Assembly (NCBI RefSeq): GCF_019112545.1
Contig: NW_025064880.1
Span: 435,337 to 499,336, forward strand
Reading direction: 5' to 3'
From: Guyanagaster necrorhizus
Taxonomy: Eukaryota > Basidiomycota > Agaricomycetes > Agaricales > Physalacriaceae
Length of the DNA: 64,000 bases
Shown here: positions 33,760 to 46,112 of the stretch, piece after piece
Layout: each line of letters starts with the position of its first letter
Position numbering within the stretch: the stretch's first letter is position 1
Notes under the pieces: generated by a model
Told to the model about the DNA's origin: nothing
The model's database searches: none
The model's input: the letters and a program-made list of their open reading frames with translations, nothing else
Made by a program: the position numbers and the translations under genes

Positions 33760-35594
33760 ATGGCCATTGAGCCACTTCTCGCTTCGCGCGCTCAGAAGGC
33801 TTTCATTGTTACTAGTGAGCCTTTCTCTTGTCATGGCCTACCCATTTTCTCATCCCTGTTGAACAGTTTCATTCCGTATGTACACTGTTTTAACAGTATG
33901 GGTCTCGCTGATCTTCCTCTCCAGAAGCCGTGGTAGTTCTTGTTATGATTGCGATTGTGTTTAGATTAGTGAGTATATCAGTACTAGCCGAGGGAATAAT
34001 TGGAGATCTAGCGATAATTTAGGTGGAGGACGAAGTCACGTTTACGGGCGGCTACAAGGTGCTATGGATCGCAGTCTAAGCATATCGAATGACCTTCATG
34101 TTCTTCCTCAGACGTTGCCGTGTTATCTTGCGCTATTTGCACTAGCAGAGTTTGTACCCATTCTTCCACCACTGTGGCCTTCATCTCAGTGACAGACTAG
34201 GATTTTCGAGCTATTCATGGCTTTCGACGCTCTACGGATGAGAAATGTTATACAGCTTATAGGAATTCTGCGTCCGTCATTACCCCCCCCTTCGCGCTTC
34301 TGGTTATTGACAATACGGTAGTATTCCACCTCGCCCTTATCGTGTTCTCAGCACTGCAAGTGCACCAGACCAAGACTGCACTGGTAACACTTTCTGACGC
34401 CGAATGCGCTGTATCGTTTGATGAAGTGGTCAGTCCCCCCTTACTCTCTCGACGTCCTTCAGCCTCATAGGCGCCGTAGAACTGTAACGGACCTGGTTCC
34501 CTATGGAAAAGAGTAGAACCGTATCTCATCGTCACGCCTTGTGTCATTGCGGCATCATGGTTCTCCATACTGTTCTGGACGAAACAGCTTTATGAAGAGT
34601 TTGGGTTCGGCTGAATATTTCATCCGGCCGTCTGACCACTAACACCCTCCCGAAGCTGGGCGATCTTCCACGTTGTCGGCGCCAATCCAAAAATGAAGAG
34701 TGCGTCGGATGTCCTTTTTCGGGCGATGAAGCTGACTGCGTTCAGCTATGTATCAGTGGTACCAGATCATGATCTGCTTTCTGAAGTTTGATTTCTTCTT
34801 CTTCACCGGCGTCACCATGCAGGTTCGCTCGTCTGCCCATAAACATAATGTACAACACTGAATCGTCCCTTAGCTTCTTATTGTCGTCCTGTCTCGAAAT
34901 TCTGCCGAGTTTGCGGTTACCATCACCGCCATACCCATAGTCCTGATCCTTCTTGGTCTATGTGGCGTTGCAGTTCAGCGTGAGATAAAATGGTACAGAT
35001 AGTTCTGATCTTTTGATCTCAAGCTGACTTGTATGGACAGGATCATGACGATATCTCTGGTGATGATGTTGGCGGCAGAGAGTTACTGTAAGATCTTTTA
35101 TTTCTAAGATCCACGACGTTACTGACTGCATGTTTTCTTCAGTCAGTAAGCCCGTCTCAAACACTTGCAGCTGAAGACACACCCAACCAACTTTGTCAGT
35201 TTACAAGTTAGTACGATTTTATGAGCCTGCCTCGCGAGCTCAGTATGCGACTACAAGGGCGACTTTGACCATCTTCAGTAAGTAGTATCAGTTGTCAAAT
35301 GTATCAGTCCGTCTGAAACAAGGCTCAGCTATTGTCGCGTTTCTTCTGCTATTCGCGACATTCGCTGTTGGACTCCGGTGTTTTGCTGATTTTGAGAAGG
35401 GTCTGATGGAGTCCAAGGTTCACGGTCAGTCTTACACGCCCGTTAAAAACAATGTTAAGATGCAAGTTCTCAACGGTGATTCTATTCCAGCTCTTTCTGA
35501 CAAGCCTAACTACTCACCGGGTGGCGATTCCGCAGGTATGGGTGGCCCATATGTCGGTGGATCCGCGCTGGGCCCGAGGATTTCCATCGAATAA
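33760..35594 (+). CDS. UPF0658-family multi-pass membrane protein (Golgi type)
   Basis: A heavily split gene hidden as many small exons. ATG 33760 (MAIEPLLASRAQKAFIVT). Spliced pieces, all in frame by eye: AVVVLVMIAIVFRL, VEDEVTFTGGYK, TLPCYLALFALAE, IFELFMAFDALRMRNVIQLI, VFHLALIVFSALQVHQTKTA, LVTLSDAECAVSFDE, KQLYEEFG, YQIMICFLKFDFFFFTGVTM, LLIVVLSRNSAEFAVTITAI, MDRIMTISLVMMLAAESY, and a final exon with AIVAFLLLFATFAVGLRCFA followed by a polar tail (GGDSAGMGGPYVGGSALGPR). The FELFMAFDALRxxNVIQ box and repeated hydrophobic helices match the UPF0658 Golgi membrane proteins of fission yeast. Function is unknown in the family. Exact ends of the first two introns are uncertain. Stop at 35592-35594. 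Confidence 0.75.
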
Positions 35595-35911
35595 GTTTTT
35601 TTTTGTTCCCTAATCATTACATTCGCTACGCAGCACCTACGACTTATCTATACTTGGCACTATAACACATACCCTGGTTGAGCGCGCAATCTAGTTATGA
35701 CACGGATCATGTATACTTTTCCTTTTCCGCAGCTCGCTGGGGACCTTTGAAATGGATATGTTCTTGAAATTCGGAAGGGGATTCTTATTGTGTGTTGACT
35801 ATTGACATCTGGAATAGGTAATGCTTGTACTGTTTTTGGCGACTTGCTTCATGGTTGCCAACGCGAGCAGAACAAGGTCACTGTGAAACACGGAAAAGAA
35901 CAAAGACCACG
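35595..35911. other. Intergenic region, promoter of F-box gene
   Basis: Between two plus-strand genes. Contains a TTTTTTTT run just after the UPF0658 stop. No separate coding exon is supported. Confidence 0.35.
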
Positions 35912-38036
35912 ATGCCTTATTTCAACAAACACGGCTGCCCTCTCCTTGTCCCTTTCGTCCTTCCAATGCCTCAGCCTGAAAGTCTCTTTATTCACTATCT
36001 TCTCTCCTGGGCATTCACCCGTCGCTCTCCCTGTTTCTTCTACAGGCTTCCCTTGGACGTCTTGCTTTATACTTTATTTCCTTATCTCTCTGTAGGAGAC
36101 GTCGTTGCTCTCCGCAAGGTGCGTAGTTGCTCCTCTCAGTTCAATCAGCAATGACCGACACAGATTCAGGCTAGCAAGCCCTTGTTCCTGCTCTCCCAAG
36201 AACCGTCAATATGGAGGCGTTTCCTCAGTCGACTAGATATCCCGACACCACCACTGCCCTATTTCACCCCCTACACAGTCCAGTCCACTGACCTCAAAAT
36301 CGAACAAATGGTCGCCACAGCCATTTCCGTCAATCGCAACTGGGAAAAGCCAGATCCTGAACTAGTCAGCTATTTTCGTGTCAGATCCGGCTGCAAAATT
36401 TTGGACATGTACGTTCTCCCTGGGGGCCAATATGTCGCCTCCTCGTCGTTTGACTATCGTGCCGGGTATCGCGTTATGGTTTCCAATGTGGAGCTTCCCA
36501 GTAACGAAGGGTTGTTCGCTCTGGCCAGCATTTCTACCCTGGCCCGGCCAGAGTATCTTCAGGCGCGGTACATGGTGCACAACAATAAACCGGGTATCAT
36601 GGTCTGGTTTGTCGTGAAATCTAAAGTCGGAAAGAGTCTTGACGGGTAGGTCTCCATCGCCTCGTGCTCCTCCAAAGCTCACCGTAATGTTAAGGTCCGA
36701 TATGCTTGACCCATCGACTCGACGCGTCGGATACACGTGTCATTTTGCCCACATCAGTCTCGAGTCTCTCTCGAATCTTGTAATGACCGAGCTACCACGT
36801 CCGATGCCACTGGAAGTCAGCCTCGACTATCGGAATAGAGCAATTGATCCATCCCACTCCCAACCAGGTAGTCCGGGCGCCCCAGCGCCAAGTGATAACA
36901 TCACAACATCCGCGCCGTTCACGCTGCTGCGACCATACACCTTCCGCGACCCTATTCATGATCCCGTCCTATTCACGTCGAACGGTTCGCTGTATCTGAC
37001 TTTGGCCATCCTTCCCGATGAGGTTGTCATAATCAATCTAGACACCCAGGAAGCTCGTTCTTTCATATGTAACAACGATACGCCTTATTCTGGTTTTGTG
37101 AGTTACATTCTCAATGCTTTCTAGACCGCAGACCGAGATATTATGCAGGATCATCAGATACGCGCTGTCCGAGTGCTCCCAGAGCAGGGTGACGTTCTGG
37201 TAATCCGCACAGTGATCAATGGGCTAAACGACGTTCATGTGATGGAAATATACTCCTTACCGCCATCGACCGGAAGATTTCGCGGTTCTGCCAAGCACCG
37301 CGTTGTCGTGGAACACAAACAAGTTGACAGTTTTCAACTTTCCGACCCATATAACCAGGAATATCCTAGTTCCAGTGCACCACCGCCAATCTCCGTATAT
37401 CTTGAAACTACCAACCCCCATGGAGTAATTCATTATACGATATCCCCCTCTTTGTATTCTGCAGCTGGGACATCTCATCAATGGTGGTGTTACGATCTCA
37501 ATAACGTAGTACCTCAAACGACTTTTAACGCCGAACAAGTCGTTCGGGTTCTTCCTGGCGTGAATCGTGCAATTATATGCACGCTACATCCCGACGAGAA
37601 CCATCAAGCTACCAACTACCTTACCGCCATTCGACGATATTTCAATCCCGAAAAGCGGTTCGACGATCTCCTGTCCTCTGTTGGCAAAGATCTTATCCCT
37701 TCGAAGCAGTCTTGTCGGTGGAGGCCGAAACATGTATACCGTACTTTCAACATCTCACCCCATATCATGGAAAACCTCAATCGGCAAGATATCACTGCGT
37801 TTGCGTGGGACGAGACCACGGGCCGGATGTGTTTTGCGACGCGGAACGACATGCATATGCATGTTTTTGACTTCGGTTCCACTGCTCTGCCGCGAGACCA
37901 CATCGGCCGATGGAATTCTCTCAAGCGTATCCTTCGCATTGATCAGCCCAGTCACGGAGCTCCGGAATCACCTCACTCGGATGCTGAGATGGCAGCAGTG
38001 GAAGAATTGTTGGAACCAGACAACCTGTGCATCTAA
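35912..38036 (+). CDS. F-box domain protein with beta-propeller-like C-terminal region
   Basis: ATG 35912 (MPYFNKHGCPLLVPFVLPMP). The F-box lies at residues about 45-85: LPLDVLLYTLFPYLSVGDVV, then an intron (about 36118-36172) to KPLFLLSQEPSIWRRFLSRL. Two more introns, about 36648-36695 and 37098-37125, join the remaining exons. The rest, some 550 residues, has irregular beta-rich repeats (GCKILDMYVLPGGQYVAS, IRAVRVLPEQGDVLVIRTV, ITAFAWDETTGRMCFATRND), like a diverged WD propeller. Agaricomycetes carry large F-box families of this layout. The expected role is a substrate receptor of an SCF ubiquitin ligase; the target is unknown. The last residues are acidic (AAVEELLEPDNLCI). Confidence 0.8.
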
Positions 38037-38807
38037 TTCACATCTTTCTTGGTATGCTGTGCCTTATATATATATTTTTTTGCTTTGCAGGCCGTCCATA
38101 CGGGATTCATTCTTCTTTTTTTTGCCTTACTGTATGCTGGGGCTCTATTCCATCCTATGTATGTCCACATTATCTTTTTGTGGATCAATGAGAGCCCTGA
38201 CTTTAATTTATCTAGCTCTTTATTCGTCACTGCGTATTCGTGATACATTTTTCCCCTGAAAACCCGGGGTGGTTCGATGCATGTGCTCAATATGTCTCGG
38301 GCACTGACCGCTCGAGCGTCGAAGCCCACCGAGGCGACCGAGCCCCACCATCAATTCATGACCTCTTTGGAGTTGCACTTTGCGGAGGAAACTCGGATTT
38401 TCCGTCGGCAACTCGCGTATTGCCATTGGGATTTTTAAAGTCAGAGTTCTGGTCGATCAGGTCGACATTTGAAGTAGAACACCGGGAGCAATCATTTCGT
38501 TACACCTCGGGCGCAGCCTACTTGCACATGGTCGACTGGTACTGAGTTACCACTTCAAGCTTCAAGCTTCAAAGTGCAAAGGAGAGTTTGCGAGTGTATT
38601 TAAGATTATTTATTTTACCAATCTTACAATTATTGTCAAGTACGAAATGTGTGCCACGAGAATAATCTGATTGATACAGATTCTGCATTAGGCACATTGG
38701 AGAAAGAAATAACTGGTCGGCCGACAACTGAGAATATATGGTGTACACTGTATGTATGGGCGTTGAAGAGCAAAAAACGTCGCAGAGTTGGACGAATATA
38801 TAGGCTG
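38037..38807. other. Intergenic region between convergent genes, with a short TTCAAGC repeat
   Basis: Separates the F-box gene (plus) and the CCCH-like gene (minus). A 100-codon plus frame (38240-38545) shows no family motif and was not called. A CTTCAAG triplet repeat lies at 38553-38574. Nothing else seen. Confidence 0.4.
38553..38574. repeat. Short tandem repeat (CTTCAAG)2-CTTCAAAG
   Basis: Two exact copies of CTTCAAG followed by the near copy CTTCAAAG. A similar CTTCAAACTTCAAGCTTC stretch occurs at about 50676-50693. This is probably simple sequence with no assigned function. Confidence 0.7.
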
Positions 38808-40670
38808 TCAAGCCTTTCTTCTATGCCGGTGACTGCTATATCCCGAGTCCTGGCGACCGGGACCACTCTTGCCCTCATAGCGATGTCGATCTCTACGGTC
38901 ATCGAAGGAGGACCGAGAGGATTCACCTCGGCGAATAGATGACGGCTTAGAAGGTGTAAATCCCTTCAAACTTCCATCGCCTCGCAAGTCAAATGCCTTG
39001 GGACGGTCGCTGATAGCTGCATTGGATGAAAATGAAGGATCAGCCACCGCCGCAGAGGAAGAACGTGACAGTAGGCTCGGGTTCGGGTTTCGGGAATTGT
39101 TCTGAAGCATGCTTTTCAGCTATCCACATGAACTTGTTAATACCGCAGAAATCAAGTTTCAAGTGGTGGTGGTGATGCACGTACTTCGTTGTTTTCTCTA
39201 GCAAGATGATGAAGCGACGATGACTGCTCATTTAATTTCAATTTCATTTGATGTATGACGTCCCCAACGCTGATAGTCGAGCGGGAGAGAGGCTCAGCGG
39301 AACCGGCAGGACTCCATTCCATGAGCTTGAGACGCTTGACGGTCTGCAAGCGCGCATCCAGCTCATCTGTTAATCTTCCCCTTGATGAAACGAGCGGGAC
39401 CTCCGGAGTCGACATTGCGTCCACAAGTATCGTATCTTCATCTGGCCCTGGATGGACGTCCCTTCCGTTCATCGTGCGTTCCATACTACGAGTTTTCAGT
39501 GCATCAACCGCCTCCTCAACGGATGCATTAATGATTTCGTTAACCTCGGAAATGACAACGCCAAAAATTTCCAGCCAAATGTTCCCGATCGCCGCAAAGC
39601 CCTCGTCGACGTGATTCTGAGTTTGAGCATGGTCAAGAAGGATTTCTGCAAGATTAGGCGCAACTGAAGCTGCTGCTGAATTGGACACTTTGGAAAGTGT
39701 CGCGGAAATCTCCGTGTATGATTTTAATTTCTTTTCCTGTCTTTCAAATTCGGCGGTTGATTGCACGACATCATTGGAAAACCTAAGAATAAATGTCGGG
39801 ATTAACATGGATAATGAAAGCGATATTCTCACTTGGCGAGATCGCGAAATAAATCCACTATTCGCTGGGATGCAGGACCTGTCCGGACCCTGCCGGTGGT
39901 TGGTTGGCCTGCGAATTTCTCTGCAGATCTGACGGAAACGCTTGAACTGGCGCCAATGCCTGGGTTCTAACATGACAAACGAGCACTTTCAGGATAATCC
40001 TAGCGAATAGAGGCAATCAGGAAGACTTACTGCAGTGGAATTGTCGAGATCTGATTGGGGTTTGCCGGCTGGCAGCTTCTCCTTGACTCGAGACCGCAAT
40101 GGGCTCGCAGATCTATTCCGAGGATAATGTCTCTCTCTGCTTCTACCAGCTGTGCGTTCCCGCAAGCTTTCGCGGTCAAAATCATTACGCCTAGAATCAT
40201 GGTTCCAAACTTTGCTTGGGAATTGGGTGCGACGCAGAAGAGATTCTGTATCGTCACTATCTGATTCCAGTTTCAACTGACGAAAGAGATCTGTCTGAGA
40301 GACTAGAGGCGGCCCAAAACGAGATATAGCTGGACTATGAGAGGTCGCCCTTGGTGCTGCAGACTTGGCTTCCGTAGAGGTTCGTTGTCCCACGCTGTTC
40401 GTTTTGACTGACATGACTGGGATGTTGCATGGGCGACCCGGCCAATTGGGATCGTTTGGATGGACAAATCTGAGACAATGAGACGGATAGCCGACAGATG
40501 CAGAACCGGTGCTCACCGACAATTATCACCCTGCCTACAAGGTGGATATAAGGGCTGGCCAGTACTGCTAAAGTACTGAAAGAACGGCGTCAATGGAGAG
40601 AAACGGCATACAAGAGGAGACTGACGCGACACTGGTATTTCTTGTATGCGTTACTTTTGTTCACGGACAT
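38808..40670 (-). CDS. CCCH-type zinc-finger-like protein with Ser/Arg-rich regions
   Basis: ATG 40670 gives MSVNKSNAYKKY. An intron (acceptor TTTAG) joins it to STGQPLYPPCRQGDNCR, and another to FVHPNDPNWPGRPCN. This reads PPCRQGDNCRFVHP, the second half of a CCCH finger (C-x5-C-x3-H); the first Cys is not visible with this splicing, so the finger is either degenerate or the exon edge is wrong. Residues about 60-200 are Arg/Ser-rich (RSRERHYPRNRSASPLRS). A helical domain follows (FSNDVVQSTAEFERQEKKLK, LAEILLDHAQTQNHVDEGFA, VVISEVNEIINASVEEAVDA), then DVIHQMKLKLNEQSSSL. The tail is RS/RD-rich (SFDDRRDRHRYEGK), ending SSHRHRRKA. The combination suggests RNA metabolism. No named orthologue recognised. 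Confidence 0.72.
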
Positions 40671-41696
40671 GGAGACAGACGGACGACGAAAAGGACGAGG
40701 GAGCAGCGAGCCACGGGTGGTGCTTCGAGGAAGGCCGAGCGCAAGGCTTGTTGCGTGACTTGATCGTGACGATCTCGAGGGCCTTGACGCATACTCGACA
40801 GCCGATACGCGATAATAGAACCTCGCCTGCATAGGGAAAATTCAGTTATTCTCTGTCGCAGTAAAATAGATGATATTCTGCAGAAACAGTGCGAAAATCA
40901 TCCAGACCAAGTCAAGCGTAACTTGCACCAAAGAGCACCTCGCGAGCAAAATTTCAAGAAAAAGACTCATCGTGACCTTGTTGGCAGATTTCGTTGAGGT
41001 CGGGTCATATTGGACCGCTCCGGGTGCTCTACACTGTGTCGTCAGATATCAGCAAATGCTCCGTGTCGGACGCTAAAACAACTCACATGAACCCCTCTAC
41101 TGGGACAGCTTCCCTGTTTTCTGTCTCCAACATATGTACTTTCTTGGCTGCAGCCATAGTAAAAGGTCATCCAAGTATTGAAATACTGAAACCCCGTTCA
41201 GATGAAATTATCTTCAATAACGAATGTCATTGTTAGATCTAAGACCTTGTGTCGGGATTGGTCTTGTGCTACATAGCGATGTGACGCCTTCGGACCTTTC
41301 GTAGACTACAATCACGGTCACGTTGACCGACTTGGTGCTAGACGCGTATCTTCCAACACAAAAGGCACTGTCTCTGCAAATGAGAATTCAGCATCTTGGA
41401 TAAAGAAATTCACATTAGCCCCACGTACCATACCTAGTTGGCAGAGACCACTACGGCAAATACCGGTGAACAGAACAGATCCGGGCCGGTCAGGAAGACT
41501 CCGAACAGCCAGCTACACCTAGGAATTCTTTTAGAGCCTTCTTATTACGGTTACTATCTAGACGATGCATTTCGTGACACAGTCCTGGCCATCAATTGAT
41601 ACCCACCGAGCCATCATTTTTTTTTTGCAAATTCTACTCTACTCCGAGTTGCCTTTTCCTTCAACGTGTCGCTTCGACGTACCTCACTTGCTAGCT
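40671..41696. other. Intergenic region, divergent promoters (about 1 kb)
   Basis: Between the divergent CCCH-like and alpha/beta hydrolase genes. Short frames are present on both strands but none has motif or splice support. I see no repeat or RNA gene. Confidence 0.4.
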
Positions 41697-43531
41697 ATGC
41701 AGCTCGAGTACCTATACAGTCTCTTTACTCTTCCACTTCTAGTCGGATTGGCCGCTTTTTTCATTGCTGCTATTCAGCTTTTCGCCCCAAAGGCTCGGAC
41801 GCCTGTCGTTGTTTTCCCGTATCAGCCAAGCCATGTTGCAGTTAGGAAGCGTGCTTCGTCACCGGATATCGACAACCAATCTTTGAAATCACTAGTTCTC
41901 TCAAGATGCACAAGCCTCTTCTCTGAATACAGATCGTCATGGTGGCTCCCAAAGTAAGAATTTTTCTTTACTTAGTCCGTGTCTAGATTTAACAAGCTGA
42001 AACCAAGTGGGCATCTTCAAACTGCGTATAGCGTTATGGCAGACTTCACGAAGACAGACAAAATGTACTACAATAGGTATGAATTCTTTTTTTGACCCGT
42101 CGTTCCCCGTTTGATTTCCTTCCGTGCTCAAGGCAGTATATTCGCTTACTTGATGGAGGAACCCTGTAAGTTTTATCGTTGTCCTTCCTTTCTATTAATG
42201 GCCTCTGATTCTAGTCTACAGTGGCCTCGATTTCGCTCCCGTGGACTCCTCCAAACTCAAGTCGGACTCACCGATAATAGTTGTACAGCATGGTTTAACC
42301 GGTGGTCAGTCCTCTCAGCTCTCTCCTTGGCCCGTTATCACCGGAAATTTCCTTCAGGTTCGTATGAAGCCTATGTCAGGGCAGTCCTATACCCCGCTTG
42401 TGCCCCACTCGAACAAGGAGGCTTGGGTTATCGTGCCGTTGTCATCAACTTCCGCGGATGTGCGTCACACATCTCTCTTCCTCTTCCTCTTCCTCTTCCT
42501 CCCATTTCCACGCTCATCGTGCGGTCTAGGCGCTGGGGTGCCCATTACTAGCTCGATGTTATACTCAGCGGGTCACACTGATGACTTACGCCAGGCTTTG
42601 TTCTACATATCACACACATACCCCGAGGCTCCCTTGCTCGGACTTGGTTTCTCTTTGGGCGCCAATATCATCACTAGATATGTTTCGGAAGAAGGTCCAC
42701 GATGCAGGTTGTCCTCTGCTTGTGCTCTAGCTTGCGTAAGAACTTGTCTGACTCTGATTGATTCTGCTTTGTTAAATGATTTCATTTCGCAGCCATGGGA
42801 TCTAGCCCAGAACAATGAACAGTACGGAATTCTCCCTGTGTTCTAGCGGGGCTGGACTTTGGCTTTCTGAGCACGCTTTTCATTTCTTTAGGCTCCTAAG
42901 CAGTTTCATCGGCAGACACGTTTACGCGAAAGCGTTAGGCACCAACCTACTCAATCTTGTTAAGCGGCATGAAAACGCTTTACTGACAAATCCTAGCGAT
43001 CGGATTCTCGAAGCCGTGGCCGCAGCACGAACATTGAAGAATCCCACTTTGAGAGACTTTGACCATGCTTTTTCGCGTATTGCTTCAGGCCCTCCACCTT
43101 CCTTCCCGTACGTATCAGCAGAAGCTTATTATGATGGACAGTCCAGTCATCACGCGGTGAAAGGTGTACAGGTCCCGTTTTTATCCATCAACTCTGCAGA
43201 TGATCCTATTGTACAATCGGTTCCAATGGATGGCAGGGGTAATGGCTTTGTGGTGATGGCCTTGACACCCGGAGGTGGTCATTTGGGATGGTTCCAGTCT
43301 GGTGCGTCGTGGCGAGAGGTGGACAGGTGGACGACGCAGCCCGTGCTTGAGTGGATGCGAATGACTGGTGAAATGTTAGTCGGAGATACATACAAATGCC
43401 GGCATTTGCAGGTTGATGCGGAGGGATGGATAAAAGAACAAGGCATAGATCATCTTGGCTGCAAGCCTGCGGAAGGCGGAGGTATCATTGATAGTAATGC
43501 TGTTGACGACAGGACCATGCAAGGTCTGTAG
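41697..43531 (+). CDS. Alpha/beta hydrolase, ABHD1/3-EMB8-YheT family (Eht1/Eeb1-like esterase)
   Basis: ATG 41697 starts MQLEYLYSLFTLPLLVGLAA, giving one N-terminal membrane anchor (residues about 8-30), followed by an exon ending EYRSSWWLPK. Short exons then give SGHLQTAYSVMADF, SPIIVVQHGLTGG, VRAVLYPACAPLEQGGLGYR, and RAVVINFRGCAGVPITSSML. The nucleophile elbow is LGFSLGANIITRY, with Ser in GxSxG. Asp is in INSADDPIV, and His in TPGGGHLGWF, completing the triad. Yeast homologues Eht1, Eeb1 and YMR210W are acyl-CoA:ethanol acyltransferases or acylglycerol lipases. That activity is inferred. The stretch near 42470-42520 is a CTTCCT/CTCTTCC-rich intron. The last exon ends NAVDDRTMQGL. Confidence 0.87.
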
Positions 43532-43608
43532 GCACGCGTTGAGGCTAACGTATATCGGTACATATGTCATGTTTTACTGCTACAAAATTATTCAACGTCC
43601 CGCCAGGG

Positions 43609-44669
43609 CTAATCGCTGTCGCTAAATGTAACATGCCCATCCTCGTCTTGATCATCATCGCCGTGCGACCTCTCATACTGGCTGACATCCACAGACATAG
43701 TGCCTTCCTCGAGAAGAGCGTCTTCTTCGAGATTGCGGTTTTTCTCAAAGAGCTGTCTCCCTGCAGTGGTATCAACAAGTAATCGGGAATTATAGAATTC
43801 AATGGGAAAGCTGTCGCACCACTCAATCGTGAGTACATTCTTTTCCACTCCTCACGCTCCTTCGGTGTCAACCCCTTCATACGCTCGTCTTCTTCTTGCC
43901 GCTTCTTCCTGGCCTGTTGTGCGTCGAATTTGTCTTTCCAGGCCTTGAAGGATGCAACAGTTACGGGTGTTCCACGAGTCCGTGCCTCTTCTTCCTGACA
44001 GATATAGCATCCGAAGTGAAACGATGCGGTGGTGATGAAGGAGATAAGGTACCTCAAGAGCCAGTCGCTCCTTTTCGAGCTCTTCCTTCCTCCGTTTGTC
44101 GGCTCGTGATCGGACGAGTGTGGACAGCTGCTCGCGGAGATGTGATACGAGAGTGAACGTCATCGCCATTCCCAGGTTTTCCTCACCCTGCAGTGTTCGG
44201 GGTAAGTAGTGTCGAGTGAGAGTAAATACCAATTAACTTACGATGGCATTGAGTTCAGAGATGAGCTTTGCGACTTCGTCATCTTCAAGTTCTCCTTCCA
44301 CGGCTTCTAGAGAGAGGTCTGGAAGGACCTCTGGATAGGACGCGCCATAATGTACCCGAAGAGATAACTTTACTACAGGAAGACGATTATTTTGAGCAAG
44401 TCAAGGTGAATTGATGCCACATACAAGACTCTGCCCCCTCAGCTATATCATCAGGCTCAGCATCGATTTGGATATCCTTTTCGGAAAGTTCTTGTATGAG
44501 CCTTAGATGGATTTGGGTGGGCAAGTCAGATAGATAAATGCTACGAACTGGTCAGTTCTGTAGGATATATGGATTCCAGGACCTGCAACAAAGATCAGAA
44601 AGGACTTAGCAGAAGCATGAAAAAAAGGCAGAATACCTCAAATTCCTCAAGCAGGACATCGGAGGACAT
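43609..44669 (-). CDS. GIR2: RWD-domain protein, Gir2/RWDD1-like
   Basis: ATG 44669 gives MSSDVLLEEFEVLESIYPTE, the hallmark opening of an RWD domain. Exons continue with ELSEKDIQI-like sequence, LKLSLRVHYGASYPEVLPD, LEDDEVAKLISELNAI, then EENLGMAMTFTLVSHLREQL. A charged helix follows (KRRKEELEKERLALEEEE), then the conserved GTPVTVASFKAWKDKFDAQQ and LTPKEREEWKRMYSRLSGRQ, and an acidic tail (DDDQDEDGHVTFSDSD). This is the Gir2/RWDD1 (DFRP2) arrangement. Gir2 binds Gcn1 through its RWD domain and the DRG GTPase Rbg2 through the tail region, acting in translation and stress. It shares a 64-base spacer with the bS21m gene. Confidence 0.88.
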
Positions 44670-44733
44670 GAGAGCACAGTTGAACTGATCAGACAAACAA
44701 ACAAGCATCAATTTCGTTTTCTCCATCTCTTCC
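44670..44733. promoter_or_regulatory. 64-base spacer between head-to-head start codons
   Basis: The Gir2-like and bS21m genes start in opposite directions with only 64 bases between the two ATG codons. Both 5' UTRs and any core promoters must overlap here or lie within the opposite gene. The sequence holds repeated ACAAACAAACAAGC but no TATA box. Confidence 0.7.
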
Positions 44734-45373
44734 ATGGCCTTGTCGCGGTCCCTTCAACCTGGCCTGCAGTGCCTACGACAGGCCACTTTTTTGCGTCAAT
44801 TTTCTTCATCGCTGCCTCTTCTGCAGTATGGCAACAGCAATAGCGACGGCTTCAGATCTCATTACTATCAGCCCATGGCAGAATTCCAGAGCGGCTTGGT
44901 ACCAACACCGACGGCCATAGAACAAATGCCAGTCCGCGACAATGCTGGTCCTACTCCCGAGCATGTCTGGAAGACTCATGTAAAGACTGTGTATGACGCT
45001 ACCAAAGATATGTCTCCTCCAACGGCTTACTCTGGTCGGGAACTTGTCATCTGCTCATTGATGCCCTCTCACCCTTTTCTTCTCCTTAGGTCGCACGGTC
45101 AGGGTTCGCACCAACATCATGGACTCTTACGCCATGCTCTCCAACCTCCTCCAGCGAAACAATGTGCGAAGAGAATTGGGCAAGGCTTCGCGACACGAGA
45201 AGAAGGGCGTCAAGCGGCGGAGACTGGCCAGTGAAACCTGGCGGAGAGTATTTGCACACGAGGCACGTATCTCGCACCATCATCCAACTATTAGTGGTTA
45301 AACTCTTTGGCGCAATCTGCAGGTCCGGAATTCTGTCCAACTTGTAGCCAAAATTCGCAGTCGCGGAGCTTGA
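44734..45373 (+). CDS. MRP21: Mitochondrial ribosomal protein bS21m
   Basis: ATG 44734 begins MALSRSLQPGLQCLRQATFL, a positively charged mitochondrial leader. The first exon ends PPTAYSGR and is joined across an intron (about 45040-45090) to SVRVRTNIMDSYAMLSNLLQ, then RNNVRRELGKASRHEKKGVK, RRRLASETWRRVFAHE, and a final small exon VRNSVQLVAKIRSRGA with stop at 45373. This is the bacterial S21 domain with its basic Arg/Lys cluster, at the C-terminus of a longer fungal protein as in yeast Mrp21. It is a component of the small mitoribosomal subunit. Confidence 0.92.
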
Positions 45374-46112
45374 CATGTGTACCGAATTAATGTAAACGTT
45401 TCGATATTCTACCTGTGTGATTTGCCATTCTATGCGTTAAGTATGTGCGTCTTTTGGGCCCTTTTAATTCATGCATTTCCTCCATCATGTGTCGTTACCG
45501 ATCCTAATTTACGGTCACAAGACGCTCGTCCTTGCTCGTCCCTACCGCACGAGGCCTTGAACGTTGTTGCATGAAAGGTTTCCTACTCTTTACCTTCATT
45601 CCCAGATGATGCTACGTTAATGCTGGGGACCCCGAGAGCTACAGGGCGCCTCGCTAGGATCTATATCCTCGGCTTATCAGATGGATGTAAGTCTAACCCA
45701 TAGTTAAATTGCGACCTTCTACCTCGTGGTATGCATGCACGTCTAATATCATTTGGTGAGCCATAATTAAATCAGGGTTCAAGTTACACTGATAGTCGAC
45801 CGTCCTTGTGTTTGACTTGGGCGGATGCAACAAACTACGTTATGTTTCGGAACCGACATGGCCACTCCACGGTAGCCCCTCATTCAACACAACGGATTTG
45901 AGGCGTGCCACGATCCCAAGCCTTTTCAATAGGAAGTATACTTCTAAGTTAAGAAGAGGTTGGACCTGTCGACGGCAGATTCCGGGCGGCCTCGCTTGAT
46001 AGTGTCGTGATGAATGAGGCTGGCATGCCCCATCTTCTGCAGGATATAATGGGGCTTTTCAAGATCACAACCTTCATTCTTAGAACGGCCCCCCTTTTCA
46101 GACCACCATAAT
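45374..46112. other. Intergenic region
   Basis: Stretch of about 740 bases after the bS21m gene. No frame longer than about 65 codons, no motif, and no repeat that I could recognise. Confidence 0.4.

Noticed and set aside
38240..38545. 100-codon plus-strand frame after the F-box gene
   Set aside because: No motif, no promoter, and low-complexity surroundings; not distinguishable from chance.
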